A stretch of 32,159 bases of DNA from Clostridia bacterium (lineage in GTDB: Bacteria; Bacillota; Clostridia; Oscillospirales; CAG-272): positions 1-32,159 of the forward strand of contig JAFSSR010000097.1 of NCBI GenBank assembly GCA_017450885.1, given 5' to 3'. The notes under the pieces were generated by a model. It was not told the DNA's origin. It was given only the letters and a program-made list of their open reading frames with translations, and searched no databases. A program made the position numbers and the translations under genes. Below, one piece after another: positions 23,384 to 31,761 of the stretch (positions are counted from its first letter, which is position 1; each line of letters starts with the position of its first letter).

Positions 23384-23752
23384 TCAGAATAGTCCGGGCA
23401 GTCCGCCGCCCATTCCGGGAAGCCCCATGCTTCCGGTGATCTGTCCCATGACCTCCTCTGCGTCGGAATCGACGCGCTTTATCGCCTCGTTGAACGCGGC
23501 GGTAAGGATATCCGTAAGGGTCTCGGGATCGTCGGGATCTATGATGTCGGGATCTATATTCAGCTCGGTTATCTGCTTTTCGCCGTTGATTTTGAGCGTG
23601 ACGGCTCCGCCGCCCGCGGCTATCTCGTATTCCTTGGCGGCAAGCTCTTCCTTCGCCTTTTCCATATCTTCCTGCATCTTCTGGGCCTGGCGCATCAGTC
23701 CCTGCATATTCTGCGGACCGCCGCCTACTCCCTTTGGTAATCTTGCTTTCAT
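23384..23752 (-). CDS. YbaB/EbfC family nucleoid-associated protein
   Basis: 122 residues. After a Gly-rich N-terminus comes the typical MQGLMRQAQKMQEDMEKAKEEL helix, AGGGAVTLKINGEKQITELNID in the strand region and AFNEAIKRVDSDAEEVMGQITG in the last helix. Family members form small DNA-binding dimers with a tweezer shape. A Gly/Pro-rich tail with Met and Leu ends the protein. It follows dnaX by 30 bases. The Bacillus equivalent is yaaK. Confidence 0.94.
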   Translation of the reverse strand: MKARLPKGVGGGPQNMQGLMRQAQKMQEDMEKAKEELAAKEYEIAAGGGAVTLKINGEKQITELNIDPDIIDPDDPETLTDILTAAFNEAIKRVDSDAEEVMGQITGSMGLPGMGGGLPGLF

Positions 23753-23782
23753 TTTATATCTCCTTGACGTTATTTATTTTTA

Positions 23783-25387
23783 TCAGCCGAGAATGTCGTC
23801 TATCTCGTCTTTTTTCTTCTTTTCGGGAAGCCTGACCTCGAACGAAACGGTCAGTCCGGCGTAGCGCGGATCGACCTTTGCCGCCGCGCGGGAGATGAGC
23901 GAGAGAGTCTCCTCGTTGTTGAGCATCATTATAAGGAAGTCGTCCTGCACGCATACGGTGAGCGTGCCCCTCTCCTCGTCGCGGAAGGCGAACGATCCGG
24001 CGAGAAATCCTCCCGCGGCGCCGTCCTCTTTTGTTATCACTTCAAGTACGTCTATCCAGTCGGCGAGCCCTTCCTCCGGGGTCCTCGGCATCTCGGGAGA
24101 AGGCGCGGGCGTGGATGATCTTTTATCATCCTCCGGCTTTTCGTCAACGGTAAACGGCGGTATATCGTCCTCTTCTTTGTTCTCCTTCGGCTTTTCAGCC
24201 TTCTTCTCCGGCTTTTTGTCGGTAGTCTTTACCGTTTCGAGACCCGACAGCTTTTCTTCAAGCTCGCCTATTCTCGCCGCGAGAGCGTCGTATCCGCTGC
24301 CGGGGTGGCGCGCCGACATCCGTACAAGCGTCATTTCGGCGAGGACGCGGTTATCGTACGTTCCCTTTTGCAGATCGGTCAGAGTCTCGTCGAGCATACC
24401 CGCGTAAAGGGCGAGCCGGTCGAAGCTTATCCCCTCGACCGCCCCGGCAAGCGAAGCGATCTCGTCGTCGGTGAGCTCGAGATACTCACCGGCGCGGCGG
24501 TTTACCTTAACTACCATGAGGTCGCGCACATACTCGATAAGCTGCATCCAGAATTCGTTTATATCGAGCGACGAGGTATAGATCGCGCCTATTTCGTCGA
24601 AGATCGCGGCGCGGTCGCCTTCGACCACAGCCTTGAACGTGCGCTCAACGCTGTCGCGCGGGCTTATTCCGGCTGCCTCGCTTACGCGCTTGACGTCTAC
24701 GGGAGAATTTCCTCCCGCGCAGAGTTCAAGAAGGCTGACGGCGTCGCGCATACCGCCCCTCGACAGTTTTCCGATAAGGCGCGCAGCCCTGTCGTCGAGC
24801 TCGATCCCCTCGGAAGCGGAGATCTCCTTCAGCCTCGCGGTGATATCGTCGATGGAAAGGCGGTTGAAATCGAACCTCTGGCAGCGGGAAACGACCGTTA
24901 CCGGGAGCTTGTTCACCTCGGTGGTGGCAAGGATGAAAATGACCCTCTCGGGAGGCTCCTCCAGCGTTTTCAGCAGAGCGTTGAACGCCTGCTGCGAGAG
25001 CATATGCACCTCGTCGATGATAAACACCTTGTATTTGAGCATCGCGGGAGCGTAAACGACCGAGTCGCGGATATCGCGGATGTAATCGACGCCGTTGTTG
25101 CTGGCGGCGTCCATCTCGATGATATCGGTGGTCGCCTCGGCGGCCACGGCGCGGCAGGCGTCGCAGACCCCGCAGGGATTTCCGTCCTTATTATCGAGAC
25201 AGTTTATCGCCTTGGCAAATATCTTAGCGCAGCTCGTCTTGCCCGTTCCGCGGGATCCGCAGAACAGATACGCGTGAGCCGTTTTGCCGGAGGCTATCTC
25301 GAATTTAAGGACGTCCGTCGTCTTTTTCTGGCCGCTCACCTCGTCGAAGGTGCGCGGACGCCACTTTCTGTACAAAGTCTGATGCAT
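23783..25387 (-). CDS. dnaX: DNA polymerase III gamma/tau subunit
   Basis: 534 residues. The clamp-loader AAA+ domain starts YRKWRPRTFDEVSGQ and has Walker A GSRGTGKT (44-51), a zinc site C63/C72/C75/C78, the Walker B box IIDEVHM (123-129) and SRC (167-169). Domain III follows, then a charged Lys/Glu/Pro-rich linker (about residues 400-460) and a short C-terminal domain that would bind polymerase in tau. The start is ATG 25387 (MHQTLYRKW). The longer frame to 25549 is translated SRP RNA and is rejected. GGGTGG lies a few bases upstream. I found no classical slippery heptamer in frame, so a single product is expected. Confidence 0.96.
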   Translation of the reverse strand: MHQTLYRKWRPRTFDEVSGQKKTTDVLKFEIASGKTAHAYLFCGSRGTGKTSCAKIFAKAINCLDNKDGNPCGVCDACRAVAAEATTDIIEMDAASNNGVDYIRDIRDSVVYAPAMLKYKVFIIDEVHMLSQQAFNALLKTLEEPPERVIFILATTEVNKLPVTVVSRCQRFDFNRLSIDDITARLKEISASEGIELDDRAARLIGKLSRGGMRDAVSLLELCAGGNSPVDVKRVSEAAGISPRDSVERTFKAVVEGDRAAIFDEIGAIYTSSLDINEFWMQLIEYVRDLMVVKVNRRAGEYLELTDDEIASLAGAVEGISFDRLALYAGMLDETLTDLQKGTYDNRVLAEMTLVRMSARHPGSGYDALAARIGELEEKLSGLETVKTTDKKPEKKAEKPKENKEEDDIPPFTVDEKPEDDKRSSTPAPSPEMPRTPEEGLADWIDVLEVITKEDGAAGGFLAGSFAFRDEERGTLTVCVQDDFLIMMLNNEETLSLISRAAAKVDPRYAGLTVSFEVRLPEKKKKDEIDDILG

Positions 25388-25412
25388 ATTTCCACCCGAA
25401 AATACAAAACAA

Positions 25413-25718
25413 GCGGGACACGTAATAAGACCATACACCTTTACATCGAACCCAAACCATGCGCGCCTTACGCAGTTTTCGCTCGGAACAGGCGACCTCG
25501 CGGCACATCGGCTAAACCGCTTAATGCTGCTCGGTTCCCCGCCTGACATGGTTCACAGCCGTCGATTGCACGAGACCCATCCGTCAACACGAAAATACTG
25601 CGGGGCAAGACCACACGTCTTGAGCCCTCACGAAAGGAAACCACCCCTGCTGTAGCGGATTGCAGGTTACAGGGCACCGCTGGCTCCCCGGCCGGTATGG
25701 CCTTATTACATATCCCGC
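25413..25718 (-). ncRNA. ffs: Signal recognition particle RNA (large bacterial type)
   Basis: On the minus strand, the 5' half holds GCCCTGTAACCTGCAATCCG, a typical Alu-domain segment. The apical helix 8 holds TCAGGCGGGGAACCGAGCAG with a GGAA tetraloop, followed by CATTAAG and, after a gap, GATGTGCCGCGAGGTCGCCTG, which match the Bacillus scRNA. The termini pair: the 24 bases at 25718-25695 match those at 25436-25413 with only three G-U pairs, forming a long helix 1. At about 306 nt it is longer than the 271 of Bacillus. Location directly before dnaX is the conserved Bacillota arrangement. Exact ends are estimated. Confidence 0.93.
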
Positions 25719-25737
25719 TTATTCAATTTGTGGTATT

Positions 25738-25766
25738 AGTATAACATACTATTTATGATTTTGCAA
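25738..25766 (-). promoter_or_regulatory. Promoter of the SRP RNA (and probably dnaX operon)
   Basis: On the minus strand: TTGCAA (25766-25761), a 17-base spacer, TATACT (25743-25738). The predicted start is about 10-13 bases before the SRP RNA 5' end. No separate promoter is visible between the RNA and dnaX, only 25 bases away. Confidence 0.7.
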
Positions 25767-25768
25767 GA

Positions 25769-25793
25769 GTTTTAAGTTTAAAGTTTTAAGTTT
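25769..25793. repeat. Short AT-rich direct repeat
   Basis: GTTTTAAGTTT occurs twice (25769-25779 and 25783-25793), separated by AAA, between the 183-residue membrane-protein gene and the SRP RNA promoter. It has no hairpin potential worth calling a terminator. Confidence 0.5.
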
Positions 25794-26344
25794 TAGGCCT
25801 CATCGTTCGACGCGTTCTCTTCCGCCGCGGGCTTCGTTTCGCGCTTTTTCGACGCGAAGACAAGATCAAAGATCACAAGCCCGAAGCAGACGAGGCGCAC
25901 GGCAAAGCCGAAGATCTCGTAGCCTGTGCCGAAATTGCCGTTCCACCCGATGGGGAGGACGCGAATAACGAGATCGGCTCCGAGCCATACGGCGAAAACT
26001 ATCGAGAGGGTATGCGAAGCCCTCTCCGAAGAGGCGGCGATCCGCTTTGTTATCAGACCGAAGGCGAGGGCTGTGAGAACTATGCCGAAGAACAGCGCGA
26101 CCTCGCTGAGAGAGGCGCGGTAAAGGAGCGAGAGCAGGAAAAGCTCGACGCGTCCGAGCGAAGCCATCCCGAGCCGGAACATCACGCTGAGCGGGGTCTC
26201 GTGGGCGTAGAGCGCCCAGTATCCGGTGCAGGCGAGAATGAATGGCAGCGGGAGGAGGGACACCGCCTGGATAACGCGTATCGCAAGCCCGGTAAAGGTG
26301 TATATGCCGCGGCGGAACTTTTCGGCTATACTGTATTTTTTCAT
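25793..26344 (-). CDS. Membrane protein of unknown function (about 4 helices)
   Basis: 183 residues. A basic N-terminus (MKKYSIAEKFRRG) precedes helices near 17-45, 62-75, 80-97 and 110-130, with a possible fifth at 143-163. It ends in a charged cytoplasmic tail (KKRETKPAAEENASNDEA). It overlaps the stop of the preceding gene by 4 bases (ATGA), so the two are translationally coupled. I do not recognise a family. It is the last gene of the operon led by the putative glycosidase; the products may act together, but the sequence gives no clue to a role. Confidence 0.75.
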   Translation of the reverse strand: MKKYSIAEKFRRGIYTFTGLAIRVIQAVSLLPLPFILACTGYWALYAHETPLSVMFRLGMASLGRVELFLLSLLYRASLSEVALFFGIVLTALAFGLITKRIAASSERASHTLSIVFAVWLGADLVIRVLPIGWNGNFGTGYEIFGFAVRLVCFGLVIFDLVFASKKRETKPAAEENASNDEA

Positions 26345-26970
26345 TTGCCCCTCACCTCCTCGAGCGTCCGACTGATATAATATTCTTCGCGCTTGTTGTG
26401 ATGGGCGTTGGGATCGGTCTTAGAATAAACGATACTGTCGGAGGAGGTGTCGTACCAGGATACGACCGCGGCGTCGGCGTCCTCCTGGATCTTGCTGTCG
26501 CTCACGCGGAAAACACAGCGGAACGGGTTAACGTCGGGGCTCCACGTGGGAGAGATATACCCCTCGTAGATTATCAGCTCGCCGGACGCGCATTTTCCGC
26601 GTATCATCGAGTTGCGGAGCACGGTCTCCTTTTTGAAGGTGGTCAGATCTATCTTTACGACGTCTGTTACCATCAGCCCGAAGTCGGTATCCTTCATCTC
26701 GTTGCAGTAATAGGTGTTCCCTACGAGAGCGGCGCCCCAGTCGTGACCGTAGCTCCCCTTAAGGACAAGTTGATCGTTGCCGCGGTATATGCCGTAGGGA
26801 TGAAAGCTGGAGTAACGGACGAAATACTCGGTATCGCCTATGCGGTAGGAGTCCTCTACCGGCAGGATGGTCGCCATATCGACCATCGTGATGCCTATGA
26901 ACAGCACCAGCGCCGAAAAAATGGCGACTATCAGCAAAAGAGAATTGAACGTGAATTTTGTTTTTTTCAT
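26341..26970 (-). CDS. Membrane-anchored extracytoplasmic protein, unknown function
   Basis: 209 residues. One N-terminal signal-anchor helix (about 9-32) is followed by about 175 residues outside the cell, with a beta-rich pattern (YFVRYSSFHPYGIYRGNDQLVL). The sequence is reminiscent of a beta-propeller-like or DUF5050-like strand series (read-outs such as N-T-Y-Y-C-N-E and G-E-L-I-I-Y-E-G), but this is weak. It starts 7 bases after the glycosidase gene stop and overlaps the next gene start. I do not recognise a named family. Confidence 0.72.
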   Translation of the reverse strand: MKKTKFTFNSLLLIVAIFSALVLFIGITMVDMATILPVEDSYRIGDTEYFVRYSSFHPYGIYRGNDQLVLKGSYGHDWGAALVGNTYYCNEMKDTDFGLMVTDVVKIDLTTFKKETVLRNSMIRGKCASGELIIYEGYISPTWSPDVNPFRCVFRVSDSKIQEDADAAVVSWYDTSSDSIVYSKTDPNAHHNKREEYYISRTLEEVRGK

Positions 26971-26977
26971 AACTTTT

Positions 26978-29053
26978 TTATTTCAGATACTCCGCAAGCT
27001 CTTCGCGGAGCACTTTTTCGGTGACGGATATCTTCCATTCGATATGCTCGCGGTCGCACATATACTCCATGCTCGGCTCGTAACCGAGGCGGGAGTCGTA
27101 TTCGACGAGCGGGATGGTGCCGCGCGCGTTTTCAAGCTCGCGGGCGGCGATCTCCTCCATGCGCTTCGCGGCGCGAAGACGGACGGCGGGATCTTCGGAG
27201 AGCAGCTCCTCTTTGCCAAGCCGCCAGTTCTTGACGTTGACCGTCGTGCGCGCGGCGTTGGAGATAAAGCGGCACATATTGAGCATCAGTCCGGCTTCCT
27301 TCCGCTTGCTTTCGTGTATACGCGGGATGACATCTTCGAGGATGACGCATCCGGCGTCGTAAAGCTCATATACTTTGGTATGGCACTTGATCTCGTAGTT
27401 TATTTTTCTTATTTGTTCGGGCGAGCCGAGATCGTACTGATACATGGGATTGCAGATCTCGTTCCCCCCGTGAGGAGCGTACGGAACGCTCGGGAAAACG
27501 ACCCCGTCCTTCTTGAAAAGGAGCAGCGGATACGACGGCCCTATGCGGAAGGGTCCGTACTGATCCTCGTTTGTGGAGATGAGCATACGGATACCGTCGC
27601 TGAACAATTTCCAGGCTTCAAGCACCCGGTCTGCGGTCTCCTCCGAGAAATCGCGTACAGCGAGGCGGCGGAGCACCGCTTCGAGATCGGAGGCGGGATC
27701 GTGGAACGCCCACTTTGCGAGATCGGAGATGAAGGAGGGGTAAAAGCCGTAATGATGGGAGTCCATCGTGCCGCAAAGCCCCCACTCGTCGTGAGCCTTC
27801 CTCATACCGGCGTAACGGCGCATCCACTGGTAGGGAGCAGGCTCGTAAGGTATGACCCCGACGTCCCAGGTCAGTCCGCCGGTATTGGACATGGTGTATA
27901 GCTTTATCCCCCGCTCCTTTGCGAGCTTCGCCTCGCTGACAAAATACTTTCCGGGACCTTCGAAGAACAGAGTATAATCGACCGTGCGGTTCATAACTCC
28001 ATCGCGCTCGACGTCCTCGAACATCTCGTAAGTGACGAGAAGCGTCACGTCCGTCGGGATGTTGCGGAGCAGCTCGAGGCGGTATTTTTCCTCAACGTAG
28101 CCCCAGTTGTAGGTCCAGAAAACGATATCCGCATCCGGCTTGTGATTGCGGATGATCCGCTTTATCATATTCAGCCATATCGGGTAGTCGTAGCAGGGCC
28201 ACCAGCCGGGACTCGGTTTATCTTTTATGATATACTCGCCGTTTTCGTCCATATTGTCGCGGCGGAGCTTGCCGTGGGTGTGGGTATCACGGCTCGGGAA
28301 CTCGCAGCTCTCGCCGACAAAGATGACCCCTTTAAAGCCCGGGCATCTCTCGAACAGTCTGCCGTAGGTCCCCTCGTAATACCGTTCGCCCTCCTCCCCT
28401 TCCGGGTAGACGCGGCTGTACATATAGCTGTAAGCGTATACGTCGATGCCCCATTCGGCGGCGCGGTAGATGAGATCGTTGAAATCCTGATAGCCGTGCG
28501 GGGTCACGTCAACGTCGCAGACGAAGATGAGCAGGGCGTTTATCCCCGCGTGGGCGATATTGCGCATATGCGCCTCCGGGAACATATCGAGCCCGTAGCC
28601 GGAATGGACCATACGCGGCGAATAAAGCGGCTTCCTTACGACCTCCCCGACCGTAAGGAAAGGCCCCTCGTCGAGATTCATCAGATCCTCGATGAAATAT
28701 CCCGCCTGAGCCGCCGCGCGGCTGTCGCTCCCGCAGAGGGCGACGCGTCCTTCTTCCACCGAAAGACGGTAGGTATTCTCCTCGAGCGAGCTGTCGACAG
28801 AGTATACTATCGCTTTTTCCGGTATCTCCCCGCCGATCGCAAAGCCTACGCAGACGCCCATCGAGACGGCGAAATAATCTTCGAGGTCGCGCGCCGCGTT
28901 ATATATAACGCGGTCGGACGCGTCGTTTACATAAACGGTCCACGACTCGTCGATCTCTGTCTGTCCGTCCTTTTTCTCCGCCCAGGGCATCCGCCTGCCG
29001 GGCTTATGGACCTGGAGCATCCTCTCTCTGAACTGATAATTGCGTTCCGACAT
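26978..29053 (-). CDS. Putative glycoside hydrolase (GH20/GH67-like architecture)
   Basis: 691 residues, no signal peptide, so probably cytoplasmic. The N-terminal domain (about 34-140) has the pattern of the alpha/beta domain that precedes GH20 and GH67 barrels: VIYNAARDLEDYF, then GSDSRAAAQAGYFIEDLM, then SPRMVHSGYG. The central region (about 145-500) has barrel-like elements: INALLIFVCDVD, AAEWGIDVYAYSYM, KGVIFVGESCEF (E248/E251 are candidate acids), ADIVFWTYNWGY and GIKLYTMSNTGG. The C-terminal 190 residues are helical. I cannot assign a substrate. GESCEF occupies a place where GH20 would have a DE pair, but the match is loose. It has its own strong promoter and leads a three-gene operon with two membrane proteins. 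Confidence 0.6.
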   Translation of the reverse strand: MSERNYQFRERMLQVHKPGRRMPWAEKKDGQTEIDESWTVYVNDASDRVIYNAARDLEDYFAVSMGVCVGFAIGGEIPEKAIVYSVDSSLEENTYRLSVEEGRVALCGSDSRAAAQAGYFIEDLMNLDEGPFLTVGEVVRKPLYSPRMVHSGYGLDMFPEAHMRNIAHAGINALLIFVCDVDVTPHGYQDFNDLIYRAAEWGIDVYAYSYMYSRVYPEGEEGERYYEGTYGRLFERCPGFKGVIFVGESCEFPSRDTHTHGKLRRDNMDENGEYIIKDKPSPGWWPCYDYPIWLNMIKRIIRNHKPDADIVFWTYNWGYVEEKYRLELLRNIPTDVTLLVTYEMFEDVERDGVMNRTVDYTLFFEGPGKYFVSEAKLAKERGIKLYTMSNTGGLTWDVGVIPYEPAPYQWMRRYAGMRKAHDEWGLCGTMDSHHYGFYPSFISDLAKWAFHDPASDLEAVLRRLAVRDFSEETADRVLEAWKLFSDGIRMLISTNEDQYGPFRIGPSYPLLLFKKDGVVFPSVPYAPHGGNEICNPMYQYDLGSPEQIRKINYEIKCHTKVYELYDAGCVILEDVIPRIHESKRKEAGLMLNMCRFISNAARTTVNVKNWRLGKEELLSEDPAVRLRAAKRMEEIAARELENARGTIPLVEYDSRLGYEPSMEYMCDREHIEWKISVTEKVLREELAEYLK

Positions 29054-29140
29054 ATTATTATCCTTTATTTTCCGTTTAGATATTGCATAAATGCAAAAAT
29101 AATGATAAAATATAACAAAACATTTTTATTTTTCATATTT

Positions 29141-29169
29141 ATTATACATTCAGCGATACCGAATGTCAA
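29141..29169 (-). promoter_or_regulatory. Consensus promoter of the glycosidase operon
   Basis: On the minus strand: exact TTGACA (29169-29164), a 17-base spacer, exact TATAAT (29146-29141). The leader is about 80 bases and AT-rich. The -35 box overlaps the ATG at 29163 of the divergent frame, so that ATG is unlikely to be the real start of the transporter gene. Confidence 0.85.
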
Positions 29170-29183
29170 TAGAGGAACATCAA

Positions 29184-30140
29184 GTGAACGCCCCGGAGCA
29201 AAAACAGTGCAAAGAAAATAACGTTTCCGCCGCGAAAAAGATCAGATCTGCCGCCATGCTCTTTTTCGCCGCGGTGATATGGGGCTCCGCGTTCGTCGCG
29301 CAGGACCGCGCGGGAGACAAGCTCGCCGACTCGGTATTCACCATCACGTTTTCGCGCTTCCTTCTCGGAGGCGTGGTGCTGATCCCCTTCTGGCTGATTT
29401 ACCGCAAAAAATCGGGAGGGGCGAGATCCGCGCGCGATATACGCTATTCGATAAGGAACGGCTTTTTCTGCGGGCTGGCGCTGTTCGCCCCCTGCGTCCT
29501 CCAGCAGCTTGGGATCAGCGCGGGCTCCTCGTCCGCGAAGGCGGGATTTATAACCGTATTGTACGTCGTGCTCGTACCCGTATGCGGACTGTTCATGAAA
29601 AAGAAGCTCTCGCCTCTCACATGGATAGCCGTGGCGATAGCGCCGGTCGGGCTCTACTTTCTCTGTATGCCTCCCGGATCGTTCCGGGTCGAGACCTGCG
29701 ACCTGTATCTCATCGCCTGCGCCTTCGGCTATACCGTGCAGATACTCTTCATCGACAGATTTGCGCCGAGGTGCGACGCGCTTCTGATGACCGTTTCTCA
29801 ATTTTTCACCGTCGCCTTATTCTCATTTATCCTCGCCGTGATATTCGAGAGCGGGACGATACCGGGCCTTGGAACGATAGCGAAAGAGATCGTATATCTC
29901 GGTGTCATGTCCTGCGGTGTCGGCTATACGTTTCAGGTCCTGGGACAGAAGAACACCGATCCGACCGTCGCTTCTCTGCTTATGAGCCTCGAATCGGTAT
30001 TCGCCCTTATTTCCGGCGCGGTCATCCTCGGACAGACGCCCACGCCGCGCGAGCTATGCGGATGCCTTCTGATGTTCGCCGCCGTGATACTCGCGCAGAT
30101 CCCGACGCCGGGGTCGAAAAAGAAACCGAAAAAGAATTAA
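29184..30140 (+). CDS. EamA/DMT-family transporter
   Basis: 318 residues from GTG 29184. Ten helices form two EamA repeats: the first begins MLFFAAVIWGSAFVAQD, and the second begins LYLIACAFGYTVQILFIDRF. SVFALISGAVILGQTP near the C-terminus is also typical. The family exports or imports small metabolites; the substrate is unknown. An ATG at 29163 in the same frame lies inside the divergent promoter and has no ribosome-binding site, while GTG 29184 follows AGAGGA by 7 bases. It is followed after 33 bases by the PAP2 gene, so an operon is likely. Confidence 0.9.
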   Translation: MNAPEQKQCKENNVSAAKKIRSAAMLFFAAVIWGSAFVAQDRAGDKLADSVFTITFSRFLLGGVVLIPFWLIYRKKSGGARSARDIRYSIRNGFFCGLALFAPCVLQQLGISAGSSSAKAGFITVLYVVLVPVCGLFMKKKLSPLTWIAVAIAPVGLYFLCMPPGSFRVETCDLYLIACAFGYTVQILFIDRFAPRCDALLMTVSQFFTVALFSFILAVIFESGTIPGLGTIAKEIVYLGVMSCGVGYTFQVLGQKNTDPTVASLLMSLESVFALISGAVILGQTPTPRELCGCLLMFAAVILAQIPTPGSKKKPKKN

Positions 30141-30173
30141 GATCAAGAATTTACATATCAAGGAGAACGATAT

Positions 30174-31100
30174 ATGGATCTTTTAAGGAGCTTGGCGGAG
30201 ATGCGCGCCCCGTTTTTGACTGCGATCATGTCCGCCGTCACCTGGCTGGGGCACGAAATACTGCCTGTCGTCGTGATCTGCATATTCTACTGGTGCGTCA
30301 ACAAGAAATGCGCGTACAAGATGGCATTTTCCTTCTTCTTCTCGGGACTGTGCGTGCAGGGGCTGAAGATCGCCTACCGCATAGATCGCCCCTGGGTCAT
30401 CGACCCGGATTTCAAGCCCGTTGAATCCGCGCTCGGAGCCGCAACGGGGTATTCCTTCCCGTCCGGTCATACGCAAGCCGCCGCTTCCCTTTACGGTACG
30501 CTCGCCCTGACGCTTAAAAAATGGTGGGCGAAGCTCATCTGCGTGGTCGTGCTCCTTCTTGTCGCATTTTCGCGCCTGTATCTCGGCGTTCACACGCCTC
30601 TCGACGTCGGAGTCGCGCTTGCGGTCACGGTCTTCATAACCGTTATCGTATGCCTTGTCTACGATAAGCTTTACGGAAAAGAGAGGACCATAGTATACGT
30701 TTCCGCGGCGATGGTACTGCTTTCCGCCGGTCTGTTCGCATACGGGTTAATCCTTCTCAACCGCGGCGTGATAAGCTACGGCAACGTCCGCGACGCATTC
30801 AAAACGTCCGGCGCGGGCATGGCTTTCGCCATCGGTTACTTTATCGAACGCAGCTTCATAAACTTCGACGTTAAGGCGAAGAACGTCGGGGCGCAGATAA
30901 TAAAGCTGGTATGCGGCGTCGCTCCCGCGCTCGGCGCATACGCGGGGCTGAAGGTCCTTTTCAACAAAATATTTACGACCACCGCCCCGATGATATTCGG
31001 CGATTTTATCCGCTATTTCATCCTTGTCTTCTGGATCATAGCCGTTTATCCCGCTATATTTAAAAAGATCATGAGCAAGAAAGCGCCGCAAGAGAAATGA
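30174..31100 (+). CDS. PAP2-family membrane phosphatase
   Basis: 308 residues with about eight helices. The three phosphatase motifs are complete: K65-x6-R72-P73 (KIAYRIDRP), P96-S97-G98-H99 (YSFPSGHTQ) and S133-R134-x5-H140-x3-D144 (SRLYLGVHTPLD). The family hydrolyses lipid phosphates, such as undecaprenyl or phosphatidic acid phosphates. It is longer than simple BcrC-type enzymes, because a C-terminal region of about 150 residues adds further helices. AAGGAG precedes ATG 30174 by 8 bases. It overlaps the next gene by 4 bases (ATGA). Substrate not readable from sequence. Confidence 0.93.
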   Translation: MDLLRSLAEMRAPFLTAIMSAVTWLGHEILPVVVICIFYWCVNKKCAYKMAFSFFFSGLCVQGLKIAYRIDRPWVIDPDFKPVESALGAATGYSFPSGHTQAAASLYGTLALTLKKWWAKLICVVVLLLVAFSRLYLGVHTPLDVGVALAVTVFITVIVCLVYDKLYGKERTIVYVSAAMVLLSAGLFAYGLILLNRGVISYGNVRDAFKTSGAGMAFAIGYFIERSFINFDVKAKNVGAQIIKLVCGVAPALGAYAGLKVLFNKIFTTTAPMIFGDFIRYFILVFWIIAVYPAIFKKIMSKKAPQEK

Positions 31101-31741
31101 GATTTAAAACGGTACTGTTCGACCTCGACGGGACTCTTACCGATCCGTTTGAAGGTATTACCCGCTCGGTGCAGTATTCCCTGCGGCGCTTCGGCATCGA
31201 GGTCGAGGACAGACACGCTCTCGCCTGCTTTATCGGTCCGCCGCTCAACGAGTCGTATATCAATTACTACGGCTTTTCGCTTGAAGACTCCTTCCGGGCA
31301 GTCGATATATACCGTGAATATTTCGCCGACAGAGGGTTGTTTGAAAACGAGGTCTATCCGGGGATCCCGGAGATGCTCGGAGAGTTGAAGCGGCAGGGTA
31401 AGACCCTCGCCGTGGCGACCTCCAAGCCGACGGTTTACGCAAAAAGGATACTCGGCAAATTCGACCTTTCAAAATACTTCGACCTCTGCGACGGAAGCGA
31501 GCTCGACGGGACGCGGGTCCACAAGGACGAGGTTATAGCCCACGCGCTCGAAGCTCTGGGATGCGATCCCGCGTCAGCCGTGATGGTGGGCGACCGCAGT
31601 CACGACGTTATCGGCGCAATAAAAAATTCTCTCCCCTGCATAGGCGTGACTTACGGCTACGGGACAGAGGAAGAGCTTGCCGAAGCGGGCGCTTTCCGCA
31701 CGGTCGACACGGTGGACGAGCTGAAAGAGAGTTTGTCGTAA
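31097..31741 (+). CDS. HAD-family hydrolase (phosphoglycolate phosphatase-like)
   Basis: 214 residues. HAD motif I DLDGTLTDP (D9 nucleophile, D11), a helical cap (about 16-80), motif II ATSKP (T108-S109), K143 and motif III VMVGDRSHD (D166, D170). This layout fits PGP/PpaX-like phosphatases; the substrate could be phosphoglycolate or another small phosphate ester. The start overlaps the stop of the PAP2 gene by 4 bases, so translation is coupled. A terminator follows about 20 bases after the stop. Confidence 0.92.
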   Translation: MRFKTVLFDLDGTLTDPFEGITRSVQYSLRRFGIEVEDRHALACFIGPPLNESYINYYGFSLEDSFRAVDIYREYFADRGLFENEVYPGIPEMLGELKRQGKTLAVATSKPTVYAKRILGKFDLSKYFDLCDGSELDGTRVHKDEVIAHALEALGCDPASAVMVGDRSHDVIGAIKNSLPCIGVTYGYGTEEELAEAGAFRTVDTVDELKESLS

Positions 31742-31761
31742 GAAATCAAATGATATATAAT

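Noticed and set aside
23783..24260. Programmed frameshift in dnaX (gamma/tau)
   Set aside because: A run of six A then G near the 3' end is in the wrong frame for A-AAA-AAG slippage and only a few codons from the stop. Another run (C-AAA-AAG) lacks the first A.
25468..25677. 69-residue open frame in front of dnaX
   Set aside because: It translates the SRP RNA; the conserved RNA elements explain the sequence.
25769..25793. AT-rich repeat as terminator or attachment site
   Set aside because: Direct, not inverted, repeat; no tRNA or integrase nearby.
26867..27901. 344-residue open frame on the + strand
   Set aside because: Antisense to the glycosidase-like gene; no ribosome-binding site or domain pattern.
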